From Nocardioides carbamazepini (GTDB taxonomy: Bacteria > Actinomycetota > Actinomycetes > Propionibacteriales > Nocardioidaceae), in the NCBI RefSeq assembly GCF_024614185.1, contig NZ_JAHTLF010000016.1, positions 124,001 through 188,000 on the forward strand: a stretch of 64,000 bases of DNA, read 5' to 3'. How positions within the stretch are numbered: the first letter of the stretch is position 1; each line of letters opens with the position of its first letter. Under the pieces are notes generated by a model. The model saw only the letters and a program-made list of their open reading frames with translations. It searched no databases and was not told the DNA's origin. This document shows positions 24,998 through 33,949 of the stretch, piece after piece. The position numbers were made by a program, and so were the translations under genes.

Positions 24998-26074
24998 GTG
25001 TATCGCCGCGCCTACACCCTCCTCATCGGCACGGCCGCGCTCATGCTGGGTCTCGCGGTCTTCACCGCGTGGAAGCTCGATCGCCGCCTCCTCGACCCGG
25101 AGGGCAGCTTCCTCGGACCGTCGTACATCCGGCTGCCCCTGCTCCTCCTCGGCGCTCTGCTGCTCGACCTGCTGCCCCTGGCGCTGTGGAAGGCCCACGG
25201 CCGCCCCAGCCGGGTGGTCCCGGTCGTGCGGGAGCGGCTGAAGACGCACTGGACCAAGGAGCGCGCGACGCTGGTCGCGATCGGCGTCATCAGCTTCTAC
25301 CTGACCTACGTCAGCTACCGGAACCTCAAGTCGTTCCTGCCGTTCGTGCGCTCGGACCCGGACGCCGAGCCCGGCGTGGTCAAGGCGCTGTCCTACGACC
25401 GCGAGCTGCACATCATGGACCGGGTCATGTTCTTCGGCCACGACCCCAGCGACGTGCTGCATGCGGTCTTCGGCACCGGCCTGACGGCGCACGTCCTGTC
25501 GCCGGTCTACCTGATCTTCCTGCCGCTGGTGCCGCTCGGCCTGACCGCGTGGCTGGTGTGGTCGCGCAACCTCTCCTTCGGCTACTGGTTCGTGACCTCG
25601 CAGTGCCTGGCCTGGTCGCTCGGCACGCTGTCCTACTACCTGCTGCCGACCCTCGGGCCCGGCATCGCCTTCTGGCCGGAGTACACCTCGCTCGCCCACA
25701 CCGGCACCACGGACCTGATGGACAGCATCGTCAACGCGCGCGGCAACGTGCTCTACGGCGGCGCGACCCAATCGGTGAACTCGATCGCCGGCTTCGCCAG
25801 CCTGCACTGCGCGATCACGCTGCTCATCGCGCTGATGGTCCAGTACACGCTGCACTCGAAGCTCCTCAAGTGGATCTTCTGGGTGAACTTCGGCCTCACC
25901 GTGATCGCCACCTTGTACTTCGGCTGGCACTACGTCGCCGACGACCTGGCCGGCATCGCCATCGCCATCGTCGCCTTCTACGTCGGCGGCATCGCCAGTG
26001 GGCAGAAGTTCGACCGACATCTGCACTCGCACCCCACGACCACCACCTCCAAGGTCCCCGTCGAGGTCGACTGA
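24998..26074 (+). CDS. PAP2-superfamily membrane protein (Aur1/IPC-synthase-like)
   Basis: 358-aa integral membrane enzyme with six to seven helices. The C-terminal PAP2 catalytic motifs are visible as FASLHCAI with H270 and WHYVADD with H311 and D315. The classical first motif KxxxxxxRP is not evident, as in Aur1/inositol-phosphotransferase-like members that transfer rather than hydrolyse phospho-head groups. It probably makes or breaks a phospholipid or polyprenyl phosphate ester at the membrane. The GTG at 24998 lies 7 nt after TAGGAT (leaderless). The lipid substrate is not known. Confidence 0.83.
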   Translation: MYRRAYTLLIGTAALMLGLAVFTAWKLDRRLLDPEGSFLGPSYIRLPLLLLGALLLDLLPLALWKAHGRPSRVVPVVRERLKTHWTKERATLVAIGVISFYLTYVSYRNLKSFLPFVRSDPDAEPGVVKALSYDRELHIMDRVMFFGHDPSDVLHAVFGTGLTAHVLSPVYLIFLPLVPLGLTAWLVWSRNLSFGYWFVTSQCLAWSLGTLSYYLLPTLGPGIAFWPEYTSLAHTGTTDLMDSIVNARGNVLYGGATQSVNSIAGFASLHCAITLLIALMVQYTLHSKLLKWIFWVNFGLTVIATLYFGWHYVADDLAGIAIAIVAFYVGGIASGQKFDRHLHSHPTTTTSKVPVEVD

Positions 26075-26080
26075 GTCTGA

Positions 26081-26490
26081 TGGCGCGAGCGCGTCGCTCG
26101 TTCCTCGCGCCGCGCTGCCGCGCACGCAGTCGGGTCCGGTAGGTGGTCGCCTTTGCGTGGCGGCACACCCTCGGCACGGCGCAAAGCGCCTGTCTCGTCG
26201 GCTCCGGTCGCTCGTTCCTCGCTTCCTGCGCCTCCTCGACCGGCGTTTCCGCCGTGGCCTGGGCGGTGTCAGGTGGCGCGAGCGCGTCGCTCGTTCCTCG
26301 CGCCGCGCTGCCGCGCACGCAGTCGGGTCGGGTAGGTGGTCGCCTTTGCGTGGCGGCACACGATCGGCACGGCGCAAAGCGCCTGTCTCGTCGGCTCCGG
26401 TCGCTCGTTCCTCGCTTCCTGCGCCTCCTCGACCGGCGTTTCCGCCGTGGCCTGGGCGGTGTGAGGTGGCGCGAGCGCGTCGAGCGGAGG
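26081..26490. repeat. 193-bp tandem repeat, two full units plus a partial third
   Basis: The unit begins TGGCGCGAGCGCGTCGCTCG and repeats at 26081, 26274 and 26467, exactly 193 bp apart. The first two units are nearly identical, with differences such as GGGTCCGG versus GGGTCGGG and ACCCTC versus ACGATC. The third breaks off after about 24 bp. The unit contains small inverted and direct repeats (CGCGAGCGCG, CGCTCGTTCCTCGC). It occupies most of the 526-bp gap between the PAP2 and NlpC/P60 genes. I see no credible gene in it, and long open frames here only reflect high G+C. Confidence 0.85.
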
Positions 26491-26500
26491 CAGAGTCGGA

Positions 26501-26520
26501 GAACTACATCGATGTAGTTC
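26501..26520. promoter_or_regulatory. Perfect 20-bp palindrome
   Basis: GAACTACATCGATGTAGTTC is a perfect 20-bp inverted repeat with no spacer, at the end of the tandem repeat block and about 80 bp before the NlpC/P60 gene. A low-G+C stretch (26540-26572) follows it. It may be an operator or a terminator stem. The lack of a loop favours a dimeric DNA-binding protein. Confidence 0.6.
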
Positions 26521-26600
26521 GCAAGCCGACACGCCGGTAACTCCTGAGATTCTTGAGATTTTTGTTTCGGATGTGACGAAAGCGCACTACGGTGACGCAA

Positions 26601-27869
26601 GTGCGTTCACCCAGCCTCGGTTCCGGACTCCTCGCCCTCGTCGTGACGGCCGTGGTCTGCATCCCCGGGGCGCAGGCGGACCCGCCCGCCGACCCGGCCG
26701 GCCCGGCCGCGCCGGCGGCCCCCACCGCCGCCGACGTGCAGGCGGCCCAGGACCGCGCCGGCGGCGCCGAAGGTGACGTCGCCGCGATCCAGCAGCGGCT
26801 CGCCGGCGCCGCCGCCGAGCTCGACGCCGCCACCGTCCGCGCCGCGAAGGCGACCGAGGCCTGGAACGGCGCCCGCTGGGCCGCCCGCACCGCCCGCGCC
26901 GCCAAGCAGCAGGCCGTCGCCGATGCGGCGGCCGCCGACCAGACGCTGGTCACGCACAAGGCCGCCTTCCGCGACGCGGTGATCACTGCCCAGGGAATGG
27001 GCCTGGAGATGTCGATGGTGGAGGCGATCATCGACGCCGACGGGATGGACACCCTGCTCGAGCAGTCCGCGGCCAGCGACTACGTGCAGTCGCTCTTCGA
27101 CCAGCGCCGGATCGCGTACGTCGACGCCGCCGATGCGGCCGCCACCGCGGCTGACGCCGCAACGACCGCCTCCGCGGAAGCCGCTCGGGCGCTCGCCGAC
27201 GCGCGCGCCGCGAGGGACGAGGCCAGCGCGGCCGCCGGCGAGGCCGAGGCGGCCACGGCGCGGATCGAGGCCCGTCGTACCCGACTGGTGAAGCGGCTCG
27301 CCCGGCTCCGGGGGGTGAGCGTCTCCATCGCGCGCGCCCACCAGGCCGCGGTCGACGCCCAGGCAGCCGCCCAGGCAGCCGCCGAGGCCGCCGCGCAGGC
27401 CGACGCGGACCAGGCGGCGCAGGACGCCAAGGCCGCCAAGAACGAACAGGCGAACGACGACGCCCCGACCACCCCGCCTACCCCGGCCGGCCCGACGCCC
27501 GCCCCCGCGGGCGGTGCCGAGGCCGCCATCGCCTTCGCCCGTGCGCAGCTCGGCGAGCCCTACCGCTGGGGCGCGGCGGGCCCGTCCGCCTGGGACTGCT
27601 CCGGCCTCGTCGTGAAGGCGTGGGCGGCCGGCGGGAAGACGCTGCCGCACTACTCCGTCGCCCAGTACGAGCAGTCCACGCCGATCGGCCGCGACCAGCT
27701 CCGCCCAGGCGACCTCGTCTTCTGGTCCGACGGCGGCCCGGGGTCGATCTTCCACGTGGCGCTCTACGCCGGCGACGGTCGGATCATCCACGCCCCGCGC
27801 ACCGGCCGCCCGGTCACCGAGGAGTCGATCGACTACTGGCGCACCCCCGACTTCTTCGCTCGCCCCTGA
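26601..27869 (+). CDS. NlpC/P60 peptidoglycan endopeptidase (RipA-like)
   Basis: 422-aa exported cell-wall hydrolase cleaving peptide stems of peptidoglycan. A signal peptide (about 28 residues, ending PGAQA) is followed by a long Ala-rich coiled coil (residues 40-270) and a Pro/Ala linker. The C-terminal NlpC/P60 domain has C333 in WDCSGLV and H385 in FHVALY plus a third polar residue in IIHAP. The coiled coil probably auto-inhibits or scaffolds the enzyme, as in RipA. The GTG at 26601 fits TACGGT 7 nt upstream. An earlier GTG at 26592 is possible. MarP at 11695 could process it. Confidence 0.9.
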   Translation: MRSPSLGSGLLALVVTAVVCIPGAQADPPADPAGPAAPAAPTAADVQAAQDRAGGAEGDVAAIQQRLAGAAAELDAATVRAAKATEAWNGARWAARTARAAKQQAVADAAAADQTLVTHKAAFRDAVITAQGMGLEMSMVEAIIDADGMDTLLEQSAASDYVQSLFDQRRIAYVDAADAAATAADAATTASAEAARALADARAARDEASAAAGEAEAATARIEARRTRLVKRLARLRGVSVSIARAHQAAVDAQAAAQAAAEAAAQADADQAAQDAKAAKNEQANDDAPTTPPTPAGPTPAPAGGAEAAIAFARAQLGEPYRWGAAGPSAWDCSGLVVKAWAAGGKTLPHYSVAQYEQSTPIGRDQLRPGDLVFWSDGGPGSIFHVALYAGDGRIIHAPRTGRPVTEESIDYWRTPDFFARP

Positions 27870-27901
27870 TCGGCCCGCACCCCATCTACTAGGTTCGCCC
27901 C

Positions 27902-29905
27902 ATGGCCGAGGAGTCCACCGTGACCGCGCCCCCCGAGCTGACGGTCGGCGTCGCCGCACTGACCGCACTGCTCGACGGGAGGTACGCCGACGTCCGCCGC
28001 ACGGTGCGCGAGCTGCTGCCGGCGTACGCCTCCGTGCTGGAGGACGCCGAGACGATGCCGCGCGACGAGTTCCGCGAGCGCGTCAAGGACGTGGTGCTGG
28101 AGATCGCCGGCACCGGCGCGGCGGCGATGGGTTTCCCGAAGGAGTACGGCGGGGGCGGTGACATCGGTGCCTCGATCGCGGCCTTCGAGTCCCTCGCGTA
28201 CGGCGACCTGTCGGTGCTCGTCAAGGTCGGGGTGCAGTTCGGCCTGTTCGGCGGCGCGATCCTGCAGCTCGGCACGCAGCGTCACCACGACGCCTACCTG
28301 GCCGACGTGGTCAGCGGCCGGCTGCTCGGCTGCTTCGCGATGACCGAGACCGGTCACGGCAGCAACGTCCAGGCGCTCGGCACCGTCGCCACCTACGACC
28401 CGGACACCTCCGAGTTCGTCGTCACCACCCCCAGCGAGCAGGCCGGCAAGGACTACATCGGCAACGCCGCGAAGCACGCCCGGGTGGCCGTCGTGTTCGC
28501 TCAGCTGGAGGTGGCCGGCGAGCGGCACGGCGTGCATGCGCTCGTCGTACCCCTGCGGGACGAGAGCGGCGCCACCCTGCCCGGGGTCCGGATCGAGGAC
28601 GACGGCCCCAAGATGGGCCTCAACGGCGTCGACAACGGCCGGATCTGGTTCGACCCCGATGGCACTGTGCGGGTGCCACGGGAGAACCTGCTCAACCGGT
28701 TCGCCGACGTCACCGAGGACGGCACCTACGTCAGCGACATCGAGAGCGCCGGCCGGCGCTTCTTCACGATGCTCGGCACCCTGGTCCAGGGCCGGGTGTC
28801 GGTCGGCGCCGCGGGGGTCAGCGCGTCGAAGTCGGCGCTGACCATCGCCGTGCGCTACGCGCTGCAACGCCGGCAGTTCGAGACCGGCACCGACGGTGCG
28901 GACGGGGGGCCGGAGGGCCAGGAGCAGCTGCTGCTCGACTACGGCCTGCACCAGCGGCGGCTGTTCCCGCGGCTGGCCCGCACCTACGCGCTGCACTTCG
29001 CGCAGGAGGTGCTGGCCGGTGAGCTGCACGACGTCTTCTCCGGCATCCGCACCGACGAGGAGACCCGCCGGCAGCTGGAGTCCCGCGCGGCGGGCACCAA
29101 GGCGCTGACGACCTGGCACGCGACCGACACGATCCAGGAGTGCCGCGAGGCGTGCGGCGGCGCGGGCTACCTCGCCGTCAACCGGTTCGCCGCGCTCAAG
29201 GCCGACACCGACGTGTTCACGACCTTCGAGGGCGACAACCACGTCCTGCTGCAGCTGGTCGGCAAGGGACTGCTGACCGACTACGCGAGCGAGTTCTCCG
29301 ACCTCGACCAGCTCGGGATGGTGCGCTTCGTCGCGGGCCTCGCGGTCGACACGGTTCTCGAACGCACCCGTGTGCACCGTCTCTTCGAGCAGATCCGCGA
29401 CGCGCTGCCCGGCGGCAGCGACGACTGGCACACCGACAGCGGGCTGCGCGACCCCAACTACCACCTCGCGATGTACCGGTTCCGCGAGGAGCACCTGATC
29501 GGCGGCGTCGCGCGCCGGCTCAAGCGCGGCGTCGACTCGGGGATGAACCCGGGCGAGGTCTTCTCCCAGGTGCAGGACCACGTGATCGCGGCCGCCCGCG
29601 CCCACGTGGAGCGGCTGGTGCTCGAGGCGTTCGTCGAGAAGGTCGCGGCGCTGCCGGACGACAGCGGCGACCTCAAGCTGGTCCTCAACCTGCTGTGCGA
29701 CCTGCACGCGCTCTCCGGCATCGAGGCCGACCGCGGCTGGTTCATCGAGCACGGCCGGCTGAACACCCAGCGCTCGAAGGCGATCACCCGCGAGGTCGCC
29801 GACCTGTGCCGCCGGGTGCGGCCGATCGCGCGGGGGCTCGTCGACGCGTTCGCCGTGCCCGAGGCGCTGCTGCGCGCTCCGGCGCTCATCGGAGGAGAGG
29901 CATGA
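27902..29905 (+). CDS. Acyl-CoA oxidase/dehydrogenase-like flavoprotein
   Basis: 667-aa protein, much longer than classical acyl-CoA dehydrogenases (about 390 aa). It matches the acyl-CoA oxidase-like branch, with a flavin-domain FAMTETGHGSNVQAL and the C-terminal DVFTTFEGDNHVLLQL containing the Glu used as catalytic base. The ACOX C-terminal helical domain continues to residue 667. It would introduce a trans-2 double bond into an acyl-CoA, reducing either O2 or an electron carrier. TAGGTT at 27890-27895 lies 6 nt before the ATG. The stop overlaps the methyltransferase gene (ATGA). Confidence 0.88.
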   Translation: MAEESTVTAPPELTVGVAALTALLDGRYADVRRTVRELLPAYASVLEDAETMPRDEFRERVKDVVLEIAGTGAAAMGFPKEYGGGGDIGASIAAFESLAYGDLSVLVKVGVQFGLFGGAILQLGTQRHHDAYLADVVSGRLLGCFAMTETGHGSNVQALGTVATYDPDTSEFVVTTPSEQAGKDYIGNAAKHARVAVVFAQLEVAGERHGVHALVVPLRDESGATLPGVRIEDDGPKMGLNGVDNGRIWFDPDGTVRVPRENLLNRFADVTEDGTYVSDIESAGRRFFTMLGTLVQGRVSVGAAGVSASKSALTIAVRYALQRRQFETGTDGADGGPEGQEQLLLDYGLHQRRLFPRLARTYALHFAQEVLAGELHDVFSGIRTDEETRRQLESRAAGTKALTTWHATDTIQECREACGGAGYLAVNRFAALKADTDVFTTFEGDNHVLLQLVGKGLLTDYASEFSDLDQLGMVRFVAGLAVDTVLERTRVHRLFEQIRDALPGGSDDWHTDSGLRDPNYHLAMYRFREEHLIGGVARRLKRGVDSGMNPGEVFSQVQDHVIAAARAHVERLVLEAFVEKVAALPDDSGDLKLVLNLLCDLHALSGIEADRGWFIEHGRLNTQRSKAITREVADLCRRVRPIARGLVDAFAVPEALLRAPALIGGEA

Positions 29906-30585
29906 TCCGTTCCGCCCTGGCCCACGTGCCCGGCCTCGGCGGGTGGTCCGACGACCCGCTGTGGGCGTCGTTCTACGACTGGACCGTGGAGCACCCGACC
30001 GCCGGCGGCGCGCTCTGGCGGCTCGGCATCAACAGCGACCTGCGCCGCCTCTACCGGGCCGCCGACGAGATCGGCCGGCAGCCCGCCGGGAGCCGGATCC
30101 TCGACATCCCCTGCGGGGGCGGCGTCGCCCTGCGCGGCCTGCGCCGCGGACAGGACGTGGAGTACGTCGCCGGCGACATCGCCCAGGCCATGTTGGACCG
30201 CACCATGCGGGTGGCCGAGCGACGCGGCGTCGCCGACCAGGTCGTACCGCGGATCGCCGACGTCGGGGACCTGCCGTTCGACGACGGCTCCTTCGACCTC
30301 GTCGTCACCTTCACCGGCCTGCACTGCTTCCCCGACCCGCGGCGCGCGGTGGCCGAGATGGGCCGGGTGCTGCGCCCCGGCGGCATCCTCACCGGCAGCG
30401 CGCTCCTCAACGACACCGGCCTGCGGTTCGAGCCACTGCGTCAGGCCGGCCGGGTCGCCGGCCTCCTCGGTCCCGGTTGCACGAGCGCCGACCTCGCGAT
30501 CTGGTTCGCCCGCGAGGGCGTCGCCGACCTGGTGATCGAACGCAGTGGCGCGATCGCCTACTTCCGCGGGGTCAAGCGCGGGTGA
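29902..30585 (+). CDS. SAM-dependent methyltransferase (class I, type 11)
   Basis: 227-aa class I methyltransferase. The SAM-binding glycine motif is RILDIPCGGGVAL near residue 70, followed by the acidic loop YVAGDIAQAML, then DLPFDDGSFDLVVTFTGLHCFPDP and LRPGGILTGS. It belongs to the UbiE/COQ5-like Methyltransf_11 group. The substrate is unknown. It is translationally coupled to the acyl-CoA oxidase-like gene, suggesting a small lipid-modifying operon. Confidence 0.88.
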   Translation: MIRSALAHVPGLGGWSDDPLWASFYDWTVEHPTAGGALWRLGINSDLRRLYRAADEIGRQPAGSRILDIPCGGGVALRGLRRGQDVEYVAGDIAQAMLDRTMRVAERRGVADQVVPRIADVGDLPFDDGSFDLVVTFTGLHCFPDPRRAVAEMGRVLRPGGILTGSALLNDTGLRFEPLRQAGRVAGLLGPGCTSADLAIWFAREGVADLVIERSGAIAYFRGVKRG

Positions 30586-30594
30586 GTCCGGACC

Positions 30595-30720
30595 GTTGAG
30601 TCGTCACATCTGACCCGTTGAGTCGTCACATCTGACCCGTTGAGTCGTCACCAACGCAACCGCTCCCGACCGGAGCAGACCGTTTGTGACGGCTCGACCG
30701 GTCAGATGTGACGACTCAAC
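30595..30720. repeat. Dispersed palindromic intergenic repeat, family 1, copy B
   Basis: Three 22-bp tandem units begin at 30595, 30617 and 30639 (GTTGAGTCGTCACATCTGAC), the last decaying after 12 bp. At 30700-30720 lies the exact reverse complement of the unit. The sequence 30679-30720 reads, on the minus strand, as the left arm of copy A at 6157. It fills the gap between the convergent methyltransferase and ppa genes. Confidence 0.82.
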
Positions 30721-30731
30721 ACCCGCGGAGG

Positions 30732-31223
30732 TCAGTGACCGGAGGTCTTGAACCGCTCGAAGGAGGCGAGGATCTCGGCCTCGGCATCGGTGCGGCCGAC
30801 CCAGTCGGCGCCCTCGACGGACTTGCCGGGCTCGAGGTCCTTGTAGACCTCGAAGAAGTGCTGGATCTCGAGGCGGTCGAAGTTCGGGACGTGGTTGATG
30901 TCGCGCAGGTGCTCCATGCGCGGGTCGCCCGCGGGCACGCAGAGGACCTTGTCGTCGCCGCCGGCCTCGTCGGTCATCCGGAACATGCCGATCGCGCGGC
31001 ACTTGATGAGGCAGCCCGGGAAGGTCGGCTCCTGGAGCAGCACCAGCGCGTCGAGCGGGTCGCCGTCCTGGCCCAGGGTGTCCTCGATGTAGCCGTAGTC
31101 GGCGGGGTACATCGTCGACGTGAAGAGGAAGCGGTCCAGGCGCATCCGTCCGGTCTCGTGGTCGACCTCGTACTTGTTGCGGCTCCCCTTGGGGATCTCC
31201 ACGAGGACGTCGAACTCCAGCAC
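30732..31223 (-). CDS. ppa: Inorganic pyrophosphatase, family I
   Basis: 163-aa cytosolic Mg-dependent pyrophosphatase hydrolysing PPi released by biosynthesis. Signature features are [13 protein letters not shown] with the Lys/Arg/Glu set, the YPADYGYI stretch, and [11 protein letters not shown] carrying the metal-binding aspartates. The length equals that of mycobacterial Ppa (162). The GTG start at 31223 is preceded by GGAGGA eight bases upstream. It is divergent from dacB, the arrangement found in mycobacteria (ppa next to dacB-Rv3626c-tilS-hpt-ftsH). Confidence 0.96.
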   Translation of the reverse strand: MLEFDVLVEIPKGSRNKYEVDHETGRMRLDRFLFTSTMYPADYGYIEDTLGQDGDPLDALVLLQEPTFPGCLIKCRAIGMFRMTDEAGGDDKVLCVPAGDPRMEHLRDINHVPNFDRLEIQHFFEVYKDLEPGKSVEGADWVGRTDAEAEILASFERFKTSGH

Positions 31224-31324
31224 TGGCTTCCTCCACACGATCTCGGCACGATCTCGGCCCGAAAGGGTCTGGCGCGGACGTGCTCGTGGGAGCCCTCGAA
31301 CCTGCCCGACGCCGATGTACGCGT

Positions 31325-31341
31325 CATTGTCCCGCACAATG
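31325..31341. promoter_or_regulatory. Short inverted repeat in the ppa/dacB divergent promoter
   Basis: CATTGT and ACAATG face each other over a 5-bp spacer (CCCGC), in the 148-bp gap between the divergent ppa and dacB genes and about 30 bp before the dacB start. It may be an operator half-site pair. No family assignment is possible. Confidence 0.35.
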
Positions 31342-31371
31342 TCCCGGAACGCGCAGTCGGGGAGGAGAACC

Positions 31372-32850
31372 GTGGGCAAGAGAGACCGCGAGCCGGGGGC
31401 CGGGCGTGCCCGGCGGATGCTCGCCGGCGGGCTCGTCCTCGCGTTGCTGGCCGGCGCGGGCGTCGCCTGGCGGACCGGCTGGGCCGAACAGTGGTGGGAC
31501 GAGCTGCGCGCCGACGCCGGCACGCCCGCGGATCCGGCTGCCGTCGCCCCGCCGCCGACCGTCGACATCCCTCCCGTCGTGGCGCCGGTCGCCCTTGCGC
31601 CGGCCGCCGACGGCGCCGCCGCGCTGGACCGCGGGCAGGTACGCCGGGCGCTCGCCCCGCTCGACTCGCCCGACCTCGGTCGCCACGTCATCGCCGCCGT
31701 CGGCCCGCTCGAGGGCGCCGGCCTGACCTACGAGGCGACCGAGGGCGCCGGGGTGGCGATCCCCGCCTCGACCACCAAGATCGTCACCGCCGCCGCCGCG
31801 CTGTTCCTGCTCGGTCCGGAGCGCACGTTCGCGACCACGGCCGTCGTCGACACGTCCGGCCCCGGCTCAGCGGGGGAGGCGCCACGGCTGGTCCTGGTCG
31901 GCGGCGGCGACCCGCTGCTGGCCCGTGCGCCGGGCAAGCCGGCGGGCGGCGCGACGTACGACCCCGAGCGCGCCGACGTGCGCACCCTCGCCAAGCGCGC
32001 CGCCCGCGCGCTGAAGCAGTCCGGCACCACGACCGTCGAGCTCGGGTTCGACGACGGGCTGTTCGCGGGCCCGGCCGTGCATCCGAGCTGGAAGCCGGAG
32101 TACCTCCCCGACGAGATCAACCCGGTGAGCGCCCTGTGGGTCGACGAGGGTCGGCCGCTCCCCGGTCAGGGCGCCGTCGCCGACCCCGCGCTGGAGGCGG
32201 CTGCGACCTTCGCCAAGGCGCTCGCCCGTCGGGGCATCACCGTCACCGGAGACCTCACCCGCAGCCCCGCTCCCGCCGGCGCGACCGAGGTCGGCCGGGT
32301 CACCAGCCCGACGGTCGCGCAGATCGTGCAGCGGCTGATCGAGGTCAGCGACAACGCCGCCGCCGAGGTGCTGCTCCGCCATGCCGGGCTCGCCGATCAG
32401 GGCGAGGGATCCTTCGCCGGCGGCCAGCGTGCCGTCGAGCGGGCGCTCGCCGCCAACGGCATCGACCTGCGCGGCTCGGTGCTGTACGACGGCAGCGGCC
32501 TGTCCCGCGACAACCGGCTCGCGCCCGGCGTACTCGTCGACGTGCTGCGCCTCGCCGCCTCGGCCGACCACCCCCGGCTGCGTCCGCTCCTGGCCGGGCT
32601 CCCGGTCGCCGGCTACACGGGCTCGCTCACCGACCGGATGGACCTCGGCCCCGCCGCCGGTCGCGGCCGGGTGCGGGCCAAGACCGGCACCCTCACCGGC
32701 GTCACCTCGTTGGCGGGCATCGCGATCGACGCCGACGGCCACCTGATGGCCTTCGCGCTGATGGCGGACAGGATCAAGAAGGTCAAGGGCCTCCCCGCGC
32801 GGGTCGCGATGGACAACGCCGCCGCCGGGCTCGGCGCCTGCACCTGCTGA
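31372..32850 (+). CDS. dacB: D-alanyl-D-alanine carboxypeptidase/endopeptidase (PBP4, S13)
   Basis: 492-aa exported penicillin-binding protein of class C that trims or cleaves peptidoglycan peptide stems. An N-terminal membrane anchor ([18 protein letters not shown], about residues 14-31) is followed by a Pro/Ala linker. The catalytic motifs are S133-TTK, S326-DN and K437-TG, with a large insert between the first two as in the PBP4 family. The GTG at 31372 has GGAGGAG five bases upstream. Gene order dacB-metalloprotease-tilS-hpt-ftsH is conserved in actinobacteria. Confidence 0.93.
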   Translation: MGKRDREPGAGRARRMLAGGLVLALLAGAGVAWRTGWAEQWWDELRADAGTPADPAAVAPPPTVDIPPVVAPVALAPAADGAAALDRGQVRRALAPLDSPDLGRHVIAAVGPLEGAGLTYEATEGAGVAIPASTTKIVTAAAALFLLGPERTFATTAVVDTSGPGSAGEAPRLVLVGGGDPLLARAPGKPAGGATYDPERADVRTLAKRAARALKQSGTTTVELGFDDGLFAGPAVHPSWKPEYLPDEINPVSALWVDEGRPLPGQGAVADPALEAAATFAKALARRGITVTGDLTRSPAPAGATEVGRVTSPTVAQIVQRLIEVSDNAAAEVLLRHAGLADQGEGSFAGGQRAVERALAANGIDLRGSVLYDGSGLSRDNRLAPGVLVDVLRLAASADHPRLRPLLAGLPVAGYTGSLTDRMDLGPAAGRGRVRAKTGTLTGVTSLAGIAIDADGHLMAFALMADRIKKVKGLPARVAMDNAAAGLGACTC

Positions 32851-32897
32851 CACTTCGACAGGGGTGTGGCTGGGGCGGACGGCCTAGGCTTCCGAGC

Positions 32898-33947
32898 ATG
32901 ACCGCACCCGCCGCACCGTTGCCCCCGATGATCGACTGGGGCCTCGCTGTGTCGCTGGGGTCCCGGCTCGCGGGAGACGGGCCCGTGGTGAGTCGCGCGG
33001 AGGCCGCCGATGCGGTCGCCGAGCTGCGGGCGGGCGCGCACCGCTCGACCGGCCTGGTGCGGGAGTTCACCGGGTTGGACGCGCCGGACGGCACCGCTCC
33101 GATCCTGGTCGTCGACCGACCGGGCTGGGTGCAGGCCAACGCGGAGGGCTTCGCGGTCGCGACGCGGCCGATGATCGAGAAGCTCGCGGCCAGCAAGCCG
33201 CCCAGCGGGATCGGCCTCAAGGTCGGCGCGAAGGTGACCGGTGCCGAGGTCGGCGGGCTGCTGGGCTTCCTGGCGGGCAAGGTGCTCGGTCAGTTCGACC
33301 CGTTCCACGAGCCGTACGGCCGGCTGCTGCTGGTCGCGCCCAATATCGTCCACGTGGAGCGCGAGCTCGGCGTGGATCCCCACGACTTCCGTCTGTGGGT
33401 CTGCCTGCACGAGGAGACCCACCGGGTCCAGTTCACGGCCGTGCCGTGGATGCGCGAGCACCTGTTCTCCGAGATCCGGGCGATCAGCGACACCGTCGAG
33501 CCCTCGGGCCTCCTCGACGACGGGCTGGAGCGGGTCGTCGAGGCGATCAAGGCCGGCCGCAACGGCGGCAGCATCGTCGAGATGTTCAGCAGCCCCGAGC
33601 AGCTGGCCGTCATCGACCGGGTCACCGGGATGATGTCGTTGTTGGAGGGCCACGCCGACGTGGTGATGGACGACGTGGGTCCGTCCGTGATCCCCAGCGT
33701 CGCCCGGATCCGCCAGAAGTTCACCCAGCGCCGCCAGGGCGTGGGCACTCTCGACCGTCTCCTGCGCCGCCTGCTCGGACTCGAGGCCAAGATGGCCCAG
33801 TACCGCGACGGCGCCCACTTCGTCCGCGCGATCGTCGACAAGGTCGGCATGGACGAGTTCAACGCAGTCTGGGCCTCCCCTGCGAACCTCCCCACCAAGG
33901 CCGAGCTGAGCGACCCCGACGGCTGGGTCAAGCGCGTCCTGGCCTGA
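32898..33947 (+). CDS. DUF2342 zinc-dependent metalloprotease-like protein
   Basis: 349-aa protein of the actinobacterial DUF2342 family (once labelled F420-biosynthesis associated). The zincin motif HEETH is at H171-E172-H175, followed by helices containing a conserved EGHADVVMDDVG that may supply the third ligand. No signal peptide is seen, so it is probably cytosolic. The ATG at 32898 lies 7 nt after TAGGCT, consistent with a leaderless mRNA. It sits between dacB and tilS as in mycobacteria. Substrate unknown. Confidence 0.9.
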   Translation: MTAPAAPLPPMIDWGLAVSLGSRLAGDGPVVSRAEAADAVAELRAGAHRSTGLVREFTGLDAPDGTAPILVVDRPGWVQANAEGFAVATRPMIEKLAASKPPSGIGLKVGAKVTGAEVGGLLGFLAGKVLGQFDPFHEPYGRLLLVAPNIVHVERELGVDPHDFRLWVCLHEETHRVQFTAVPWMREHLFSEIRAISDTVEPSGLLDDGLERVVEAIKAGRNGGSIVEMFSSPEQLAVIDRVTGMMSLLEGHADVVMDDVGPSVIPSVARIRQKFTQRRQGVGTLDRLLRRLLGLEAKMAQYRDGAHFVRAIVDKVGMDEFNAVWASPANLPTKAELSDPDGWVKRVLA

Positions 33948-33949
33948 CG

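Noticed and set aside
26143-26517. Open frames inside the 193-bp repeats
   Set aside because: Repeated Arg/Pro-rich translation without start signals, explained by tandem duplication of GC-rich DNA.
26501-26572. c-di-AMP (ydaO) riboswitch before the NlpC/P60 gene
   Set aside because: Such elements often precede actinobacterial cell-wall hydrolases, but its conserved blocks are not visible here and the start looks leaderless.
30595-30720. CRISPR-like array of 22-bp repeats
   Set aside because: Units are directly adjacent with no spacers, there are only three, and an inverted copy is present; no cas genes.
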